From positions 434,001 through 498,000 of the forward strand of contig NZ_SZUA01000002.1 of assembly GCF_005239095.1 (NCBI RefSeq): DNA of 64,000 nt. Direction: 5' to 3'. Shown one piece after another: positions 52,544 through 61,020 of the stretch. The position numbers were made by a program, and so were the translations under genes. Below the pieces are notes generated by a model. That model made no database searches and was not told the DNA's origin. It saw only the letters and a program-made list of their open reading frames with translations. Every line of letters begins with the position of its first letter. Position 1 is the stretch's first letter. Origin of the DNA: Luteimonas gilva (GTDB taxonomy: Bacteria > Pseudomonadota > Gammaproteobacteria > Xanthomonadales > Xanthomonadaceae).

Positions 52544-55401
52544 CGTTGCGCCTTCTTGCGGAATTCGGCGCCGTAGCGCAGCGGCCGTTCGTTCGCCTCG
52601 CCGAAACCGATGGGCGCGAACTGCGGCTCGGATTCGGACGCATCCGTATCGGCCTTGCGAAGGTTCACCCGCAAATCGAACCACGCCGCTTGTCCGGTGA
52701 CCGGATCGGCATTGGCGTAATCGCTTTTCGGCAGCTTGTCCGAGATCAGATGGTTGAGCAGGAAACCTTTCTCGCCTTCCGGCGCGTCCTTCGCCAATCG
52801 CCATGCGCCTTTGCGCTTGCCGATCGCGTTCCAGCTCCACACGGTGTCGGCCTGCGTATTGGTCGCGAACTTGGCCTGCACCCGGATTTCGCCGTTGTGC
52901 GAAGCGACCGTTACCCAATCCAAGTCGTCGATGCCGTATTTGCGCCCGGTGTCCGGATGCAGATAGAGATAGTTGCGCGCCGCGATCTGGCGCAGCCAGG
53001 CGTTCTGCGAGCCCCAGGCGTGGTACATGAACATGGGCCGCTGAGTGATGGCCGAGAGCGGGAACTCGCGATTCACCGCGTCGATTTCCGCGCCCTCGAA
53101 CGGCTCGTACCAGATCGGCAGAGGATCGAAATAGGTCGCTACCCGTGCGCGATGTTCGGCCGGCGGCAAAGTCGCGCCATGTCCCTGCGCCGCCAGCCTG
53201 AATTTCTGCAGCGTCTCCGAATACAACTGCAACGCGATCGGTTCGGTGGAGCCGACGAAGCCGAAACGCTGCGCCCATTCCAGATAGCCGCGGTTGGCCA
53301 TCTTGTAATAGCGCGCATGTTCGGGGATCTCTTCGCGCCAGAAGCCGCCGTTGTCGATGTAGCGCTGCAATTGGTCCGGATTCGGCGGCCCTTTGCCGTG
53401 CAGCGAACCGTCTTCGCCGCGCCAGCCGGCGAGCAGGCCCACGCCGGGCGCGCGCTCGTGGCGGACCATGTAGTCGGCGTAGTCGCGGTAGATCGGCGAG
53501 CCGTCGGCATGAACCATCCCCGGCAATCCCAATCGCGCGCCGAGTTCGAGCAGCACTGACTGGAAGCCGCGCGCGTCGCGGCCCTCGCGCTGCGTGGACG
53601 GTTCGAACAAGGGATGGCGGATCGCATCGGCGGCGCCGTCGGCGTCGGAAATCGGGCGATCCAGCAGGCTGATGCAGTCGTGGCGCTCGAGATAGGTCGT
53701 GTCCGGCAGCACCAGGTCGGCGTAGGCGACCATTTCCGACGCGTAGGCGTCGGAATAGATGATCCGCGGGATGCGGTATTCGCCGTCTTCGCGCTTGTCG
53801 GTCAGCCAGCGCATGGTCTGCGCGGTGTTCATCGCCGAATTCCAGCTCATGTTCGCCATGAACATCAGCAGCGTGTCGATCGGATAAGGATCGCCGGCGT
53901 GGGCGTTGCGGATCACCGTGTGCAGCATGCCGTGCGCGGCCAGCGGATAGCTCCACGAATAAGCGTGGTCGATCCGGCGCGGCCGGCCGTTTTCGTCGAC
54001 GACCAGATCCTCCGGCGCATGCACGAAGCCCAGCGGCGGCGCGTCGAGCGCGCCGTTGTCCTTGCGCTTGCGGCCGGGCCGGTTCGGCGGCGGAATCGGT
54101 TTGGGGAACGGCGGCTGGTAGCGGAACGAGCCGGGCGTGTCCACCGCGCCCAGCAGCAATTGCAGCAGGTGCAGCGCGCGGCAGGTGTGGAAGCCGTTGC
54201 TGTGCGCGCTGATACCGCGCATCGCGTGCATCGCCACCGGTCGGCCGGGCATGTCGGCGTGTTCGCGTCCCCAGGCGTCGGTCCAGGCGATCGGCAGGCG
54301 CAGGTTCGTGTCGAAAGCGTTCTGCGCGAGTTCGCGGGCGATGCGGCGGATCGTGTCGGCGGGGATGCCGCAGCGTTCGCTGACCGCGTCGGGCGAATAC
54401 TGCGGATCGAGATAGCGTTCGACGACGAGTTGGAAGACGGGATTGGCCAGGCGGCCGTCGGCGAGCAGGTATTCGCCGACGATCGCGGGCGAAATGCCGA
54501 TCGCATCGGCGCGCGCTTCGGCGCCCGCGCGATCCCAGCACAGCGGGTTCCCGTCGGCGTCGCGCGCGAACAAGCCGTCTTCCGCGCCGCCAGGATCGCG
54601 GACCACCAGCCAATGCGCGTTCGCGTACCGCACCAAATAGTCGAGATCGATCCGATCGGTGCGCAGCAATTCGTGGATCAGCGCGAACGCGAACAGGCCG
54701 TCGGTGCCGGGCCGGATGCCGATCCATTCGTCGGCGATCGCGCCGTAGCCGGTGCGGACCGGATTGACCGCGACGATCTTCGCGCCGTGCGCCTTCAATT
54801 TGCCCAGGCCGAGTTTGATCGGATTGGAGTCGTGGTCTTCGGCCACGCCCCATAGCATCAGATAACGGGTGTGCTCCCAATCGGGCTCGCCGAATTCCCA
54901 GAACGAGCCGCCCAGCGTGTACAGGCCGCCGGCGGCCATGTTCACCGAGCAGAAACCGCCGTGCGCGGCGTAGTTAATGGTGCCGAATTGCTGCGCCCAC
55001 CAGCCGGTCAGCGCCTGCGATTGGTCGCGGCCGGTGAAGAAGGCCAGCTCGTCCGGATTGCGTTCGCGGATCGGCGCCAGCCAGCCGGCGGCGATGTCCA
55101 GCGCTTCTTCCCAGGAAATCTCGCGGAACTCGCCGCTACCGCGCTCGCCCACGCGCAGCAAGGGCTTGTCCAGCCGCGCCGGCGAGTAGTGCTGCATGAT
55201 CCCCGACGCGCCCTTGGCGCAGATCACGCCCTGGTTGACCGGATGCGCGGGATTGCCCTGGATGTAGCGGATCTTGCCGTCGGCCAGCCACACTTTGATG
55301 CCGCAGCGGCAGGCGCACATGTAGCAGGTGGTCGTCTTGACCTCGTCGCCCGGCGAAGGCGAGGTGTTCAGGGCTGGCTCTTTCGGAGCGGGCGCGCGCA
55401 T
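52540..55401 (-). CDS. soeA: DMSO-reductase-family molybdoenzyme, probable SoeA
   Basis: A 953-residue catalytic subunit. The N-terminal [4Fe-4S] group is CYMCACRCGIKV ... GVICAKG; then LLRVGERGSGEFREISWEEAL, and later ARYYKMANRGYLE, the C-terminal molybdopterin dinucleotide-binding domain. There is no Tat signal, so the enzyme faces the cytoplasm. That, the DmsB/DmsC-type partners and the CYMCACRCGI motif fit SoeABC, the cytoplasmic sulfite dehydrogenase, better than periplasmic DMSO reductase or PsrA. The exact substrate is inference. It overlaps soeB by 4 nt. Confidence 0.85.
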   Translation of the reverse strand: MRAPAPKEPALNTSPSPGDEVKTTTCYMCACRCGIKVWLADGKIRYIQGNPAHPVNQGVICAKGASGIMQHYSPARLDKPLLRVGERGSGEFREISWEEALDIAAGWLAPIRERNPDELAFFTGRDQSQALTGWWAQQFGTINYAAHGGFCSVNMAAGGLYTLGGSFWEFGEPDWEHTRYLMLWGVAEDHDSNPIKLGLGKLKAHGAKIVAVNPVRTGYGAIADEWIGIRPGTDGLFAFALIHELLRTDRIDLDYLVRYANAHWLVVRDPGGAEDGLFARDADGNPLCWDRAGAEARADAIGISPAIVGEYLLADGRLANPVFQLVVERYLDPQYSPDAVSERCGIPADTIRRIARELAQNAFDTNLRLPIAWTDAWGREHADMPGRPVAMHAMRGISAHSNGFHTCRALHLLQLLLGAVDTPGSFRYQPPFPKPIPPPNRPGRKRKDNGALDAPPLGFVHAPEDLVVDENGRPRRIDHAYSWSYPLAAHGMLHTVIRNAHAGDPYPIDTLLMFMANMSWNSAMNTAQTMRWLTDKREDGEYRIPRIIYSDAYASEMVAYADLVLPDTTYLERHDCISLLDRPISDADGAADAIRHPLFEPSTQREGRDARGFQSVLLELGARLGLPGMVHADGSPIYRDYADYMVRHERAPGVGLLAGWRGEDGSLHGKGPPNPDQLQRYIDNGGFWREEIPEHARYYKMANRGYLEWAQRFGFVGSTEPIALQLYSETLQKFRLAAQGHGATLPPAEHRARVATYFDPLPIWYEPFEGAEIDAVNREFPLSAITQRPMFMYHAWGSQNAWLRQIAARNYLYLHPDTGRKYGIDDLDWVTVASHNGEIRVQAKFATNTQADTVWSWNAIGKRKGAWRLAKDAPEGEKGFLLNHLISDKLPKSDYANADPVTGQAAWFDLRVNLRKADTDASESEPQFAPIGFGEANERPLRYGAEFRKKAQR

Positions 55402-55430
55402 GGCGCGTATTGTGCCTGCGCGCGGCTTTA

Positions 55431-55552
55431 TTGTGGGAGCGGCTTTTGTAGGCGGCTTTTCGTAGGAGCGGCTTTAGCCGCGAACTTTTTCTTCAAATCG
55501 CGGCATTGCGGCGATTTCGGGGGGAAGAGCTCGCGGCTAAAGCCGCTCCTGC
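55431..55552. repeat. Palindromic repeat, family A, with truncated extra arm
   Basis: A full element with arms TTCGTAGGAGCGGCTTTAGC and its complement ending GCTCCTGCA (55459-55552), preceded by a truncated start TTGTGGGAGCGGCTTTTGTA at 55431-55456 that looks like a fragment of another copy. Confidence 0.85.
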
Positions 55553-55562
55553 ATAAAGCGGT

Positions 55563-56237
55563 CTACTGCGGCGGATCGATCTTGATCGAGGCGTCGTTGT
55601 AGCGGCTGTAGCGGATCCGCGTTTCCACGCTCTTGCCCTGCATCTCCATGCGGTTGAGTATCTGCAGCGGCAGATGCGCCTCGCTCACCCACAGCGTCAT
55701 TTCCACCGGCTGCGGCTGGGTGTTGCGCACGGCGTATTTGCGCGCGGGCGTGCCGTCCACGGCGTCGCTGCCTTGCGCTTCGACCGTCATGGTCGCTTCG
55801 TGTTCGTTGATCTTGCCCGGATCGCGCCACTGGGCCAGTTGGTCCTTCTGCATCGGCACTTTCATCGTCTTGCCCTGCATCGTCATATACAGGGTGTCGC
55901 CGACGATGGTCTGGGTGCCCATCGGCATCTGCATCCGGTAGCGGTCGGGCGCGACGAAGTCCATCGTCGCCTTCATCTTGCCGCCGGGCATCTGCGGATT
56001 GTCGATTTCCATGTCGGCATGGAAGCTCTTGGCTTCCAGGAAGGCGGCCATCGCGGCCTTGATCTCGTCCTTGGGGCTGGTGGGGGCCAACGCTTCGGCG
56101 GCCGCGGCGACGGGCGAGGGCGCGGCCGCGGGGGCGGACTCCTGGGCGGCGGCCGGTCCGGCGGGTTCGGTTTGCTGCTTGCAGCCGACCAGAACGGTCA
56201 GCGCGGCGACGAGGGCGAGCGGAACGAAGCGGCGCAT
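55563..56237 (-). CDS. LppX/LolA-like outer-membrane lipoprotein
   Basis: A 224-residue lipoprotein with signal and lipobox LTVLVGC (Cys19), an Ala/Pro-rich linker, then a beta-rich domain: FLEAKSFHADMEIDNP, MKATMDFVAPDRYRMQMPMGTQTIVGDTLYMTM and PARKYAVRNTQPQPVEMTLWVSEAHLPLQI (landmarks DRYRM, GDTLYMTM, WVSEAHLPLQI). The half-barrel pattern is that of LolA/LppX-type lipid-binding proteins. GGGAGTT before the ATG fixes the start. The gene is divergent from the WYL regulator, about 95 nt apart. Confidence 0.75.
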   Translation of the reverse strand: MRRFVPLALVAALTVLVGCKQQTEPAGPAAAQESAPAAAPSPVAAAAEALAPTSPKDEIKAAMAAFLEAKSFHADMEIDNPQMPGGKMKATMDFVAPDRYRMQMPMGTQTIVGDTLYMTMQGKTMKVPMQKDQLAQWRDPGKINEHEATMTVEAQGSDAVDGTPARKYAVRNTQPQPVEMTLWVSEAHLPLQILNRMEMQGKSVETRIRYSRYNDASIKIDPPQ

Positions 56238-56330
56238 GCGAAACTCCCTGTTCGATGGCGTGGCGGTATCCTTGCACAAACGGCAGGCCGACCCCATCGC
56301 GGTCATGCTCCCTTCGCACAATCCGCCCCC

Positions 56331-57302
56331 ATGGACCGCTACGAGCGCATCAACGCCCTGCACCGCATCCTGAAGTCCGCGCGCTATCCGGTGACGGTGC
56401 CGCGGCTGCAGGAGGAACTCGGCTGCTCGCGCGCCACTGTCTACCGCGATTTGGCCTTCCTGCGCGATGCGCTGATGGCGCCGGTGGTCGGCGACGGCGA
56501 AGCCGGCTTCCGCTACGAATCCGGCGAAGCCGGCCGCTTCGAATTGCCGGGCTTGTGGCTGAGCTCGGAAGAGCTGCACGCGCTGCTGGCCGCGCAGCAA
56601 TTGCTGGCGCGCACCGGCGGCGGCGTGCTGTCCAGCGCGCTGGCGCCTTTGAACCAGCGCATCGACGGCCTGCTGTCCGAACACGCCGGCGGCAAGCGCT
56701 GGCCGGTGGAGCGGGTCCGCGTGATCCCGCACCGCACGCGCCGCACCGACGAACACGCTTTCCGCACCGCCGCTTCCGCGGTGCTGGAGCGCAAGAAGCT
56801 GGCGTTCGAATACCGCGCGCGTTCGACCGACGAGAAGACCCGGCGCACGGTGTCGCCGCAACGCATCACCCACTACCGCGACAATTGGTATCTGGACGCC
56901 TGGGATCACGAGCGCTCGGCTTTGCGCAGTTTTTCGGTGGACCGGATCGGCAACGCGCGCGTATTGGAAGAGCCGGCGGACGACATCGCCGATGCGCAGC
57001 TCGACCAGCACCTGTCTTCCAGCTACGGCATCTTTTCCGGCGAACCGAAAGGCTGGGCGACGATCGTGTTCAGTCCCAAGGCCGCGCGCTGGGTGGCCGA
57101 CGAGCATTGGCATTCGCTGCAGCAAGGCCGCTGGCTGCCGGACGGCCGCTACGAGCTGAAGGTGCCTTACGGCACGCCGCGGGAATTGCTGATGGACGTG
57201 CTGCACTACGGCAGCGACGCCGAAATCGTCGAACCCAAATCGCTGCGCGAGCAGGCGCGTTCGCTGCTGTTGATGGCGCTGAGCCAGTACGACCGAAATT
57301 GA
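56331..57302 (+). CDS. YafY-type WYL-domain transcriptional regulator
   Basis: A 323-residue protein: N-terminal winged helix MDRYERINALHRILKSARYPVTVPRLQEELGCSRATVYRDL, then the WYL domain with LERKKLAFEYRAR, VSPQRITHYRDNWYLDAWDHERSALRSFSVDRI, and a C-terminal WCX extension ending YGSDAEIVEPKSLREQA. WYL domains bind ligands or nucleic acids and control DNA-damage or defence responses. It lies 2 nt before the patatin gene, with which it is probably co-transcribed. No bound ligand can be inferred. Confidence 0.9.
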   Translation: MDRYERINALHRILKSARYPVTVPRLQEELGCSRATVYRDLAFLRDALMAPVVGDGEAGFRYESGEAGRFELPGLWLSSEELHALLAAQQLLARTGGGVLSSALAPLNQRIDGLLSEHAGGKRWPVERVRVIPHRTRRTDEHAFRTAASAVLERKKLAFEYRARSTDEKTRRTVSPQRITHYRDNWYLDAWDHERSALRSFSVDRIGNARVLEEPADDIADAQLDQHLSSSYGIFSGEPKGWATIVFSPKAARWVADEHWHSLQQGRWLPDGRYELKVPYGTPRELLMDVLHYGSDAEIVEPKSLREQARSLLLMALSQYDRN

Positions 57303-57304
57303 CG

Positions 57305-58204
57305 ATGGCCGCGGCCGAGGCCCCGAAGATCGAACGCGGCGAACCGGTCGCGTTGGCGCTGGGCGCGGGCGGCGCGCGCGGCTTCGCCCAGATCGGCGTG
57401 ATCGAAGCGCTGCAGGCGCGCGGCCTGAAGATCGTCACCGTCGCCGGTTCGTCCAGCGGCGCGCTGGTCGGCGGCGTGTTCGCGGCCGGCAAGCTGCCGG
57501 AGTTCAGCGCCCGGCTGAAAGAGATGAGCCGCGGCGATTTCGTGCGCATGCTCGATCCCTCGCTCGGCGGCAACGGCCTGTTCCGCGGCGAGCGTTTGAT
57601 CGAAACCATGCGCGAGGTGGTCGGCGATCCGAACATCGAAGCGCTGCCGATCACCTTCGTCGCGGTGGCGGTCGATCTGATGCGCCAGCGCGAAGTTTGG
57701 CTGCGCCAGGGCCCGCTGTGGCAGGCGATCCGCGCTTCGTTCGCGATTCCCGGCTTGTTCACGCCGGCCGAAGTCCACGGCCGCGAACTGGTCGACGGCG
57801 GATTGCTGGCGCCGTTGCCGATCACCGCCACGCGCCTGTCCGATGCGCATCGGCTGATCGCGGTGGACATGCACGGCTGGCCCGAATCGCCGCCGGGCGA
57901 ACCGGCTAAGCCGGACGCGCCGCCCATGCGTCCGCACCGCTTCGGCGCCTGGGTGGAAAAGCATCTGCGCCGCCGCGTCGAGGAGCAGACCGAAGAGGGT
58001 ATCGGCTTCAGCGAGATCATGGCGCGTTCGCTGGACACCATGCAGGCGCAGATCGCGCGCGTGCAGATGGCGCTGGATCCGCCCGAATTGGTGATCCGCA
58101 TTCCGCGCGACGCTTGCTTGTTCTACGAATTCTGGCGCGCCGGCGAGATGATCGAATTGGGGCGCAAGGAGGCCGACAAGGCTCTGGACGCGGCGGGCTA
58201 TTGA
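57305..58204 (+). CDS. Patatin-like phospholipase (RssA-like)
   Basis: A 299-residue serine hydrolase: LALGAGGARGFAQIGVIEAL is the glycine-rich oxyanion loop, VAGSSSGALVGG contains the GxSxG elbow (S50), and ELVDGGLLAPLPI the Asp of the Ser-Asp dyad (D164). No transmembrane segment or signal is seen. Patatins release fatty acids from phospholipids. ATG at 57305 follows the WYL stop. The C-terminal part with helical RRRVEEQTEEGIGFSE is unassigned. Confidence 0.92.
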   Translation: MAAAEAPKIERGEPVALALGAGGARGFAQIGVIEALQARGLKIVTVAGSSSGALVGGVFAAGKLPEFSARLKEMSRGDFVRMLDPSLGGNGLFRGERLIETMREVVGDPNIEALPITFVAVAVDLMRQREVWLRQGPLWQAIRASFAIPGLFTPAEVHGRELVDGGLLAPLPITATRLSDAHRLIAVDMHGWPESPPGEPAKPDAPPMRPHRFGAWVEKHLRRRVEEQTEEGIGFSEIMARSLDTMQAQIARVQMALDPPELVIRIPRDACLFYEFWRAGEMIELGRKEADKALDAAGY

Positions 58205-58214
58205 ATGGGTGAGC

Positions 58215-58240
58215 ACCTTCTCCCGCTTGCGGGAGAGGGC
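58215..58240. repeat. Short family B repeat core
   Basis: CTTCTCCCGCTTGCGGGAGA, a single palindromic core directly after the patatin stop. Confidence 0.7.
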
Positions 58241-58308
58241 TTACTTATGTCGCAACCTATGAGATGGCCGCCCGGCAGCCTGCGTTCCCGACCCGAAGGA
58301 GCGCTCCG

Positions 58309-58629
58309 ATGTCGATCCTGATCGCCAAACCCTCGCCCCGATCCGTCCCCGTCGTCGATCCGCGCCTGGACGCTGCGCTGCGGCAGATCGCTCTGATCGG
58401 CCTGATCGCCGTGCTGACTATCCCTGCCGCCCGCGGCAGCAGCGTTTGGCTGGGCTGGATGCCGCTGTGGCTGCTGGCCATGCCGCTGACGGCTTGGTGG
58501 GCATTGCACCGTTTCCGCCTGCCGCGCGCGGCCGCCGCGGGCCAGCGCCGGACCCGCCCGCGTGCGCACACGCAGGCGCGGCGGCGCACCCGGCGGGCGC
58601 CGCCGAGCCGGCTGCCGCAAGTGGCCTGA
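58309..58629 (+). CDS. Small basic membrane protein
   Basis: A 106-residue protein with two hydrophobic helices (residues about 22-40 and 47-67: WLGWMPLWLLAMPLTAWWAL) and an Arg-rich cytoplasmic-looking tail. AAGGAGCG lies 6 nt before the ATG, so I used MSILIAKPS rather than the upstream in-frame ATG. No family recognised. Confidence 0.65.
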   Translation: MSILIAKPSPRSVPVVDPRLDAALRQIALIGLIAVLTIPAARGSSVWLGWMPLWLLAMPLTAWWALHRFRLPRAAAAGQRRTRPRAHTQARRRTRRAPPSRLPQVA

Positions 58630-58715
58630 CGGGCCGAGGACCTCTGACCTTCGGCACGGCTCGCCCCTAACCCCCTGTGCTAGGTTGGGGGTTTCCACCA
58701 TTTGCAGGGGCGCCC

Positions 58716-60839
58716 ATGCCGAAAGCGACGCAGGCCAGTCTGACCTTATGGATGACCGCGGCCCTGGCCGTATCGGCCATGGCCCCCGTTCGAGCCCAGG
58801 AGGCCAGCGCCGTGACCGATCCTTCCGATACCTATGCCTGGCTGGAAGGCGTCGAGGATGCGAACGCGCTGGAATGGGTGCGCGGCGAAAACGCCAAGAC
58901 CGAGGCCGAACTGGCCGCGACCCCGGAATTCAAGAAACTGGAAGGCGAGATCCGCGCCATCCTCGATTCCGACGCCAAGATCCCGACCGTCGAGAAGATC
59001 GGCGACTACTACTACAACTTCTGGAAAGACGCCAAGCACGAACGCGGATTGTGGCGGCGCACGACGCTGGAGGAATACCGCAAGCCGCAGCCGAAGTGGG
59101 AAACGGTCATCGATCTGGACGCGTTGAACGCGGCCGAAGGCGCGAAGTGGGTCTGGCACGGCGCGGACTGCCTCAAGCCGGAGTACAAGCGCTGCCTGAT
59201 CGCGCTGTCCCCGGGCGGTTCGGACGCCGACGTCACCCGCGAATTCGACCTGTCCACCAAGCAATGGGTGAAGGACGGCTTCCATCGCGCCGAAGCCAAG
59301 GGCGCGCTCGGCTGGATCGACCAGGACACGGTGTACGCATTCACCGATTTTGGTCCCGGTTCGATGACCAGTTCCGGCTATCCGCGCATCGTCAAGCAGT
59401 GGAAGCGCGGCACGCCGCTGGCGTCGGCGCAGGTGGTGTACGAAGGCAAGCCCGACGACATGTACATCGCCGGCGTCCACGACAACACGCCCGGTTTCGA
59501 GCGCGATTTCGTCAGCCGCACCATCGCTTTCTACAACGACGAGCTGTACCTGCGCGGCAGGGACGGCAAGCTGGCCAAGATCGACGTGCCGAACTCGGTC
59601 GACAAGTCCGTGCACAGGGAATGGCTGACGCTGCAACTGCGCGAACCCTGGACCGTCGGCGGCAAGACCTACGCGGCCGGCTCGCTGCTGGCGGCGAAGT
59701 TCGACGATTTCATGGCCGGCAAGCGCGATTTCCAAGTGCTGTTCGAGCCGACCGACAAGACCTCGCTGCAGAACTACGTGTGGACCAAGTCGCACGTGGT
59801 GCTGAACGTGCTGGACGACGTCAAGAACCGCCTGAGCGTGCTGACGCCGGGCGAGGGCGCGTGGAAGAAGGGCGAATTCGTCGGCGCGCCGAAGTTCGGC
59901 ACGCTCGGCGTCGCCGCGGTCGATTCCGACGACAGCGACGCGGTCTGGCTGACCGCCACCGATTATCTGACGCCGACGACCTTGTCGCTGGCCGAGATCG
60001 GCAAGCAGCCCGAACAGCTGAAGGCGATGCCGGTATTCTTCGACGCGTCGAAGGACGTCATCGAGCAGCACTTCGCAACGTCCAAGGACGGCACCAAGGT
60101 GCCGTACTTCATCGTCCGCCCGAAGGACATGAAGCTCGACGGCAGCACGCCCACTTTGCTGTACGGCTACGGCGGCTTCGAAATCTCGCTGACGCCGGCG
60201 TATTCCGGCGGCATCGGCAAAGGCTGGCTGGAGAAGGGCGGCGCCTATGCGGTCGCCAACATCCGCGGCGGCGGCGAATACGGCCCGCGCTGGCACCAAG
60301 CCGCGCTGAAGGCGAACCGGCACAAGGCCTACGAGGACTTCGCCGCGGTCGCGCAGGATCTGGTCGCGCGCAAGATCACCTCGGTCGAGCGCCTGGGCAT
60401 CCAGGGCGGCAGCAACGGCGGCCTGCTGATGGGCAATATGCTCACCCAATATCCCGAACTGTTCGGTGCGGTGGTCGTGCAGGTGCCGCTGCTGGACATG
60501 AAGCGCTACAGCCATCTGCTGGCCGGCGCGTCGTGGATGGCCGAATACGGCGATCCGGACAAGCCGGAGGAATGGAAATTCATCCAGGGCTTCTCGCCCT
60601 ACCACCTGTTCGATCCGGCCAAGACCTATCCGCCGACCATCTTCATGACATCGACCAAGGACGACCGCGTCCACCCGGCGCACGCGCGCAAGATGATGGC
60701 CAAGATGCAGGCCGCGGGTAAGGACGTGCGCTACTACGAGAACATCGAAGGCGGCCACGGCGGCGCGGCCAACAATGCGCAGCAAGCGCATATGAACGCG
60801 TTGGCGTATACGTTCTTGTGGAAGGAGTTGAACAAGTAA
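58716..60839 (+). CDS. Prolyl oligopeptidase family (S9A) peptidase
   Basis: A 707-residue secreted serine peptidase with a signal peptide (MPKATQASLTLWMTAALAVSAMAPVRA). The N-terminal seven-bladed propeller is followed by the catalytic domain: GGFEISLTPAYSG, GGGEYGPRWH, nucleophile S566 in GIQGGSNGGLL, Asp in TKDDRVHPAHARKM and His in EGGHGGAA. The family cleaves short peptides after proline or related residues. Start chosen at MPKATQ, giving the signal. A second S9 peptidase follows. Confidence 0.93.
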   Translation: MPKATQASLTLWMTAALAVSAMAPVRAQEASAVTDPSDTYAWLEGVEDANALEWVRGENAKTEAELAATPEFKKLEGEIRAILDSDAKIPTVEKIGDYYYNFWKDAKHERGLWRRTTLEEYRKPQPKWETVIDLDALNAAEGAKWVWHGADCLKPEYKRCLIALSPGGSDADVTREFDLSTKQWVKDGFHRAEAKGALGWIDQDTVYAFTDFGPGSMTSSGYPRIVKQWKRGTPLASAQVVYEGKPDDMYIAGVHDNTPGFERDFVSRTIAFYNDELYLRGRDGKLAKIDVPNSVDKSVHREWLTLQLREPWTVGGKTYAAGSLLAAKFDDFMAGKRDFQVLFEPTDKTSLQNYVWTKSHVVLNVLDDVKNRLSVLTPGEGAWKKGEFVGAPKFGTLGVAAVDSDDSDAVWLTATDYLTPTTLSLAEIGKQPEQLKAMPVFFDASKDVIEQHFATSKDGTKVPYFIVRPKDMKLDGSTPTLLYGYGGFEISLTPAYSGGIGKGWLEKGGAYAVANIRGGGEYGPRWHQAALKANRHKAYEDFAAVAQDLVARKITSVERLGIQGGSNGGLLMGNMLTQYPELFGAVVVQVPLLDMKRYSHLLAGASWMAEYGDPDKPEEWKFIQGFSPYHLFDPAKTYPPTIFMTSTKDDRVHPAHARKMMAKMQAAGKDVRYYENIEGGHGGAANNAQQAHMNALAYTFLWKELNK

Positions 60840-60843
60840 CCAG

Positions 60844-60978
60844 GACGTCGCCCAGCGCAAGCCGGGACCCATTTTGCCGTTGCCTAGGCCGTCATTCCCG
60901 CGAAGGCGGGAATCCAGCGACTTTGGCCTAACAAGGACACAGCAAAATCAAGATGGGTCCCCAGCTTGCGCTGGGACG
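60844..60978. repeat. Nested inverted repeats between the two S9 genes
   Basis: Outer arms CGTCGCCCAGCGCAAGCCGG and the mirror GCTTGCGCTGGGACG enclose an inner family D core with CATTCCCGCGAAGGCGGGAA (60892-60911). Confidence 0.7.
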
Positions 60979-61020
60979 ATGGCGACGAACCCGTTGCGCT
61001 CTGCCGAAATGGACCCATCT

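Noticed and set aside
52546-54855. Long plus-strand frames across the molybdoenzyme gene
   Set aside because: They are shadows of soeA; composition is Arg/Ala/Val-rich without domains.
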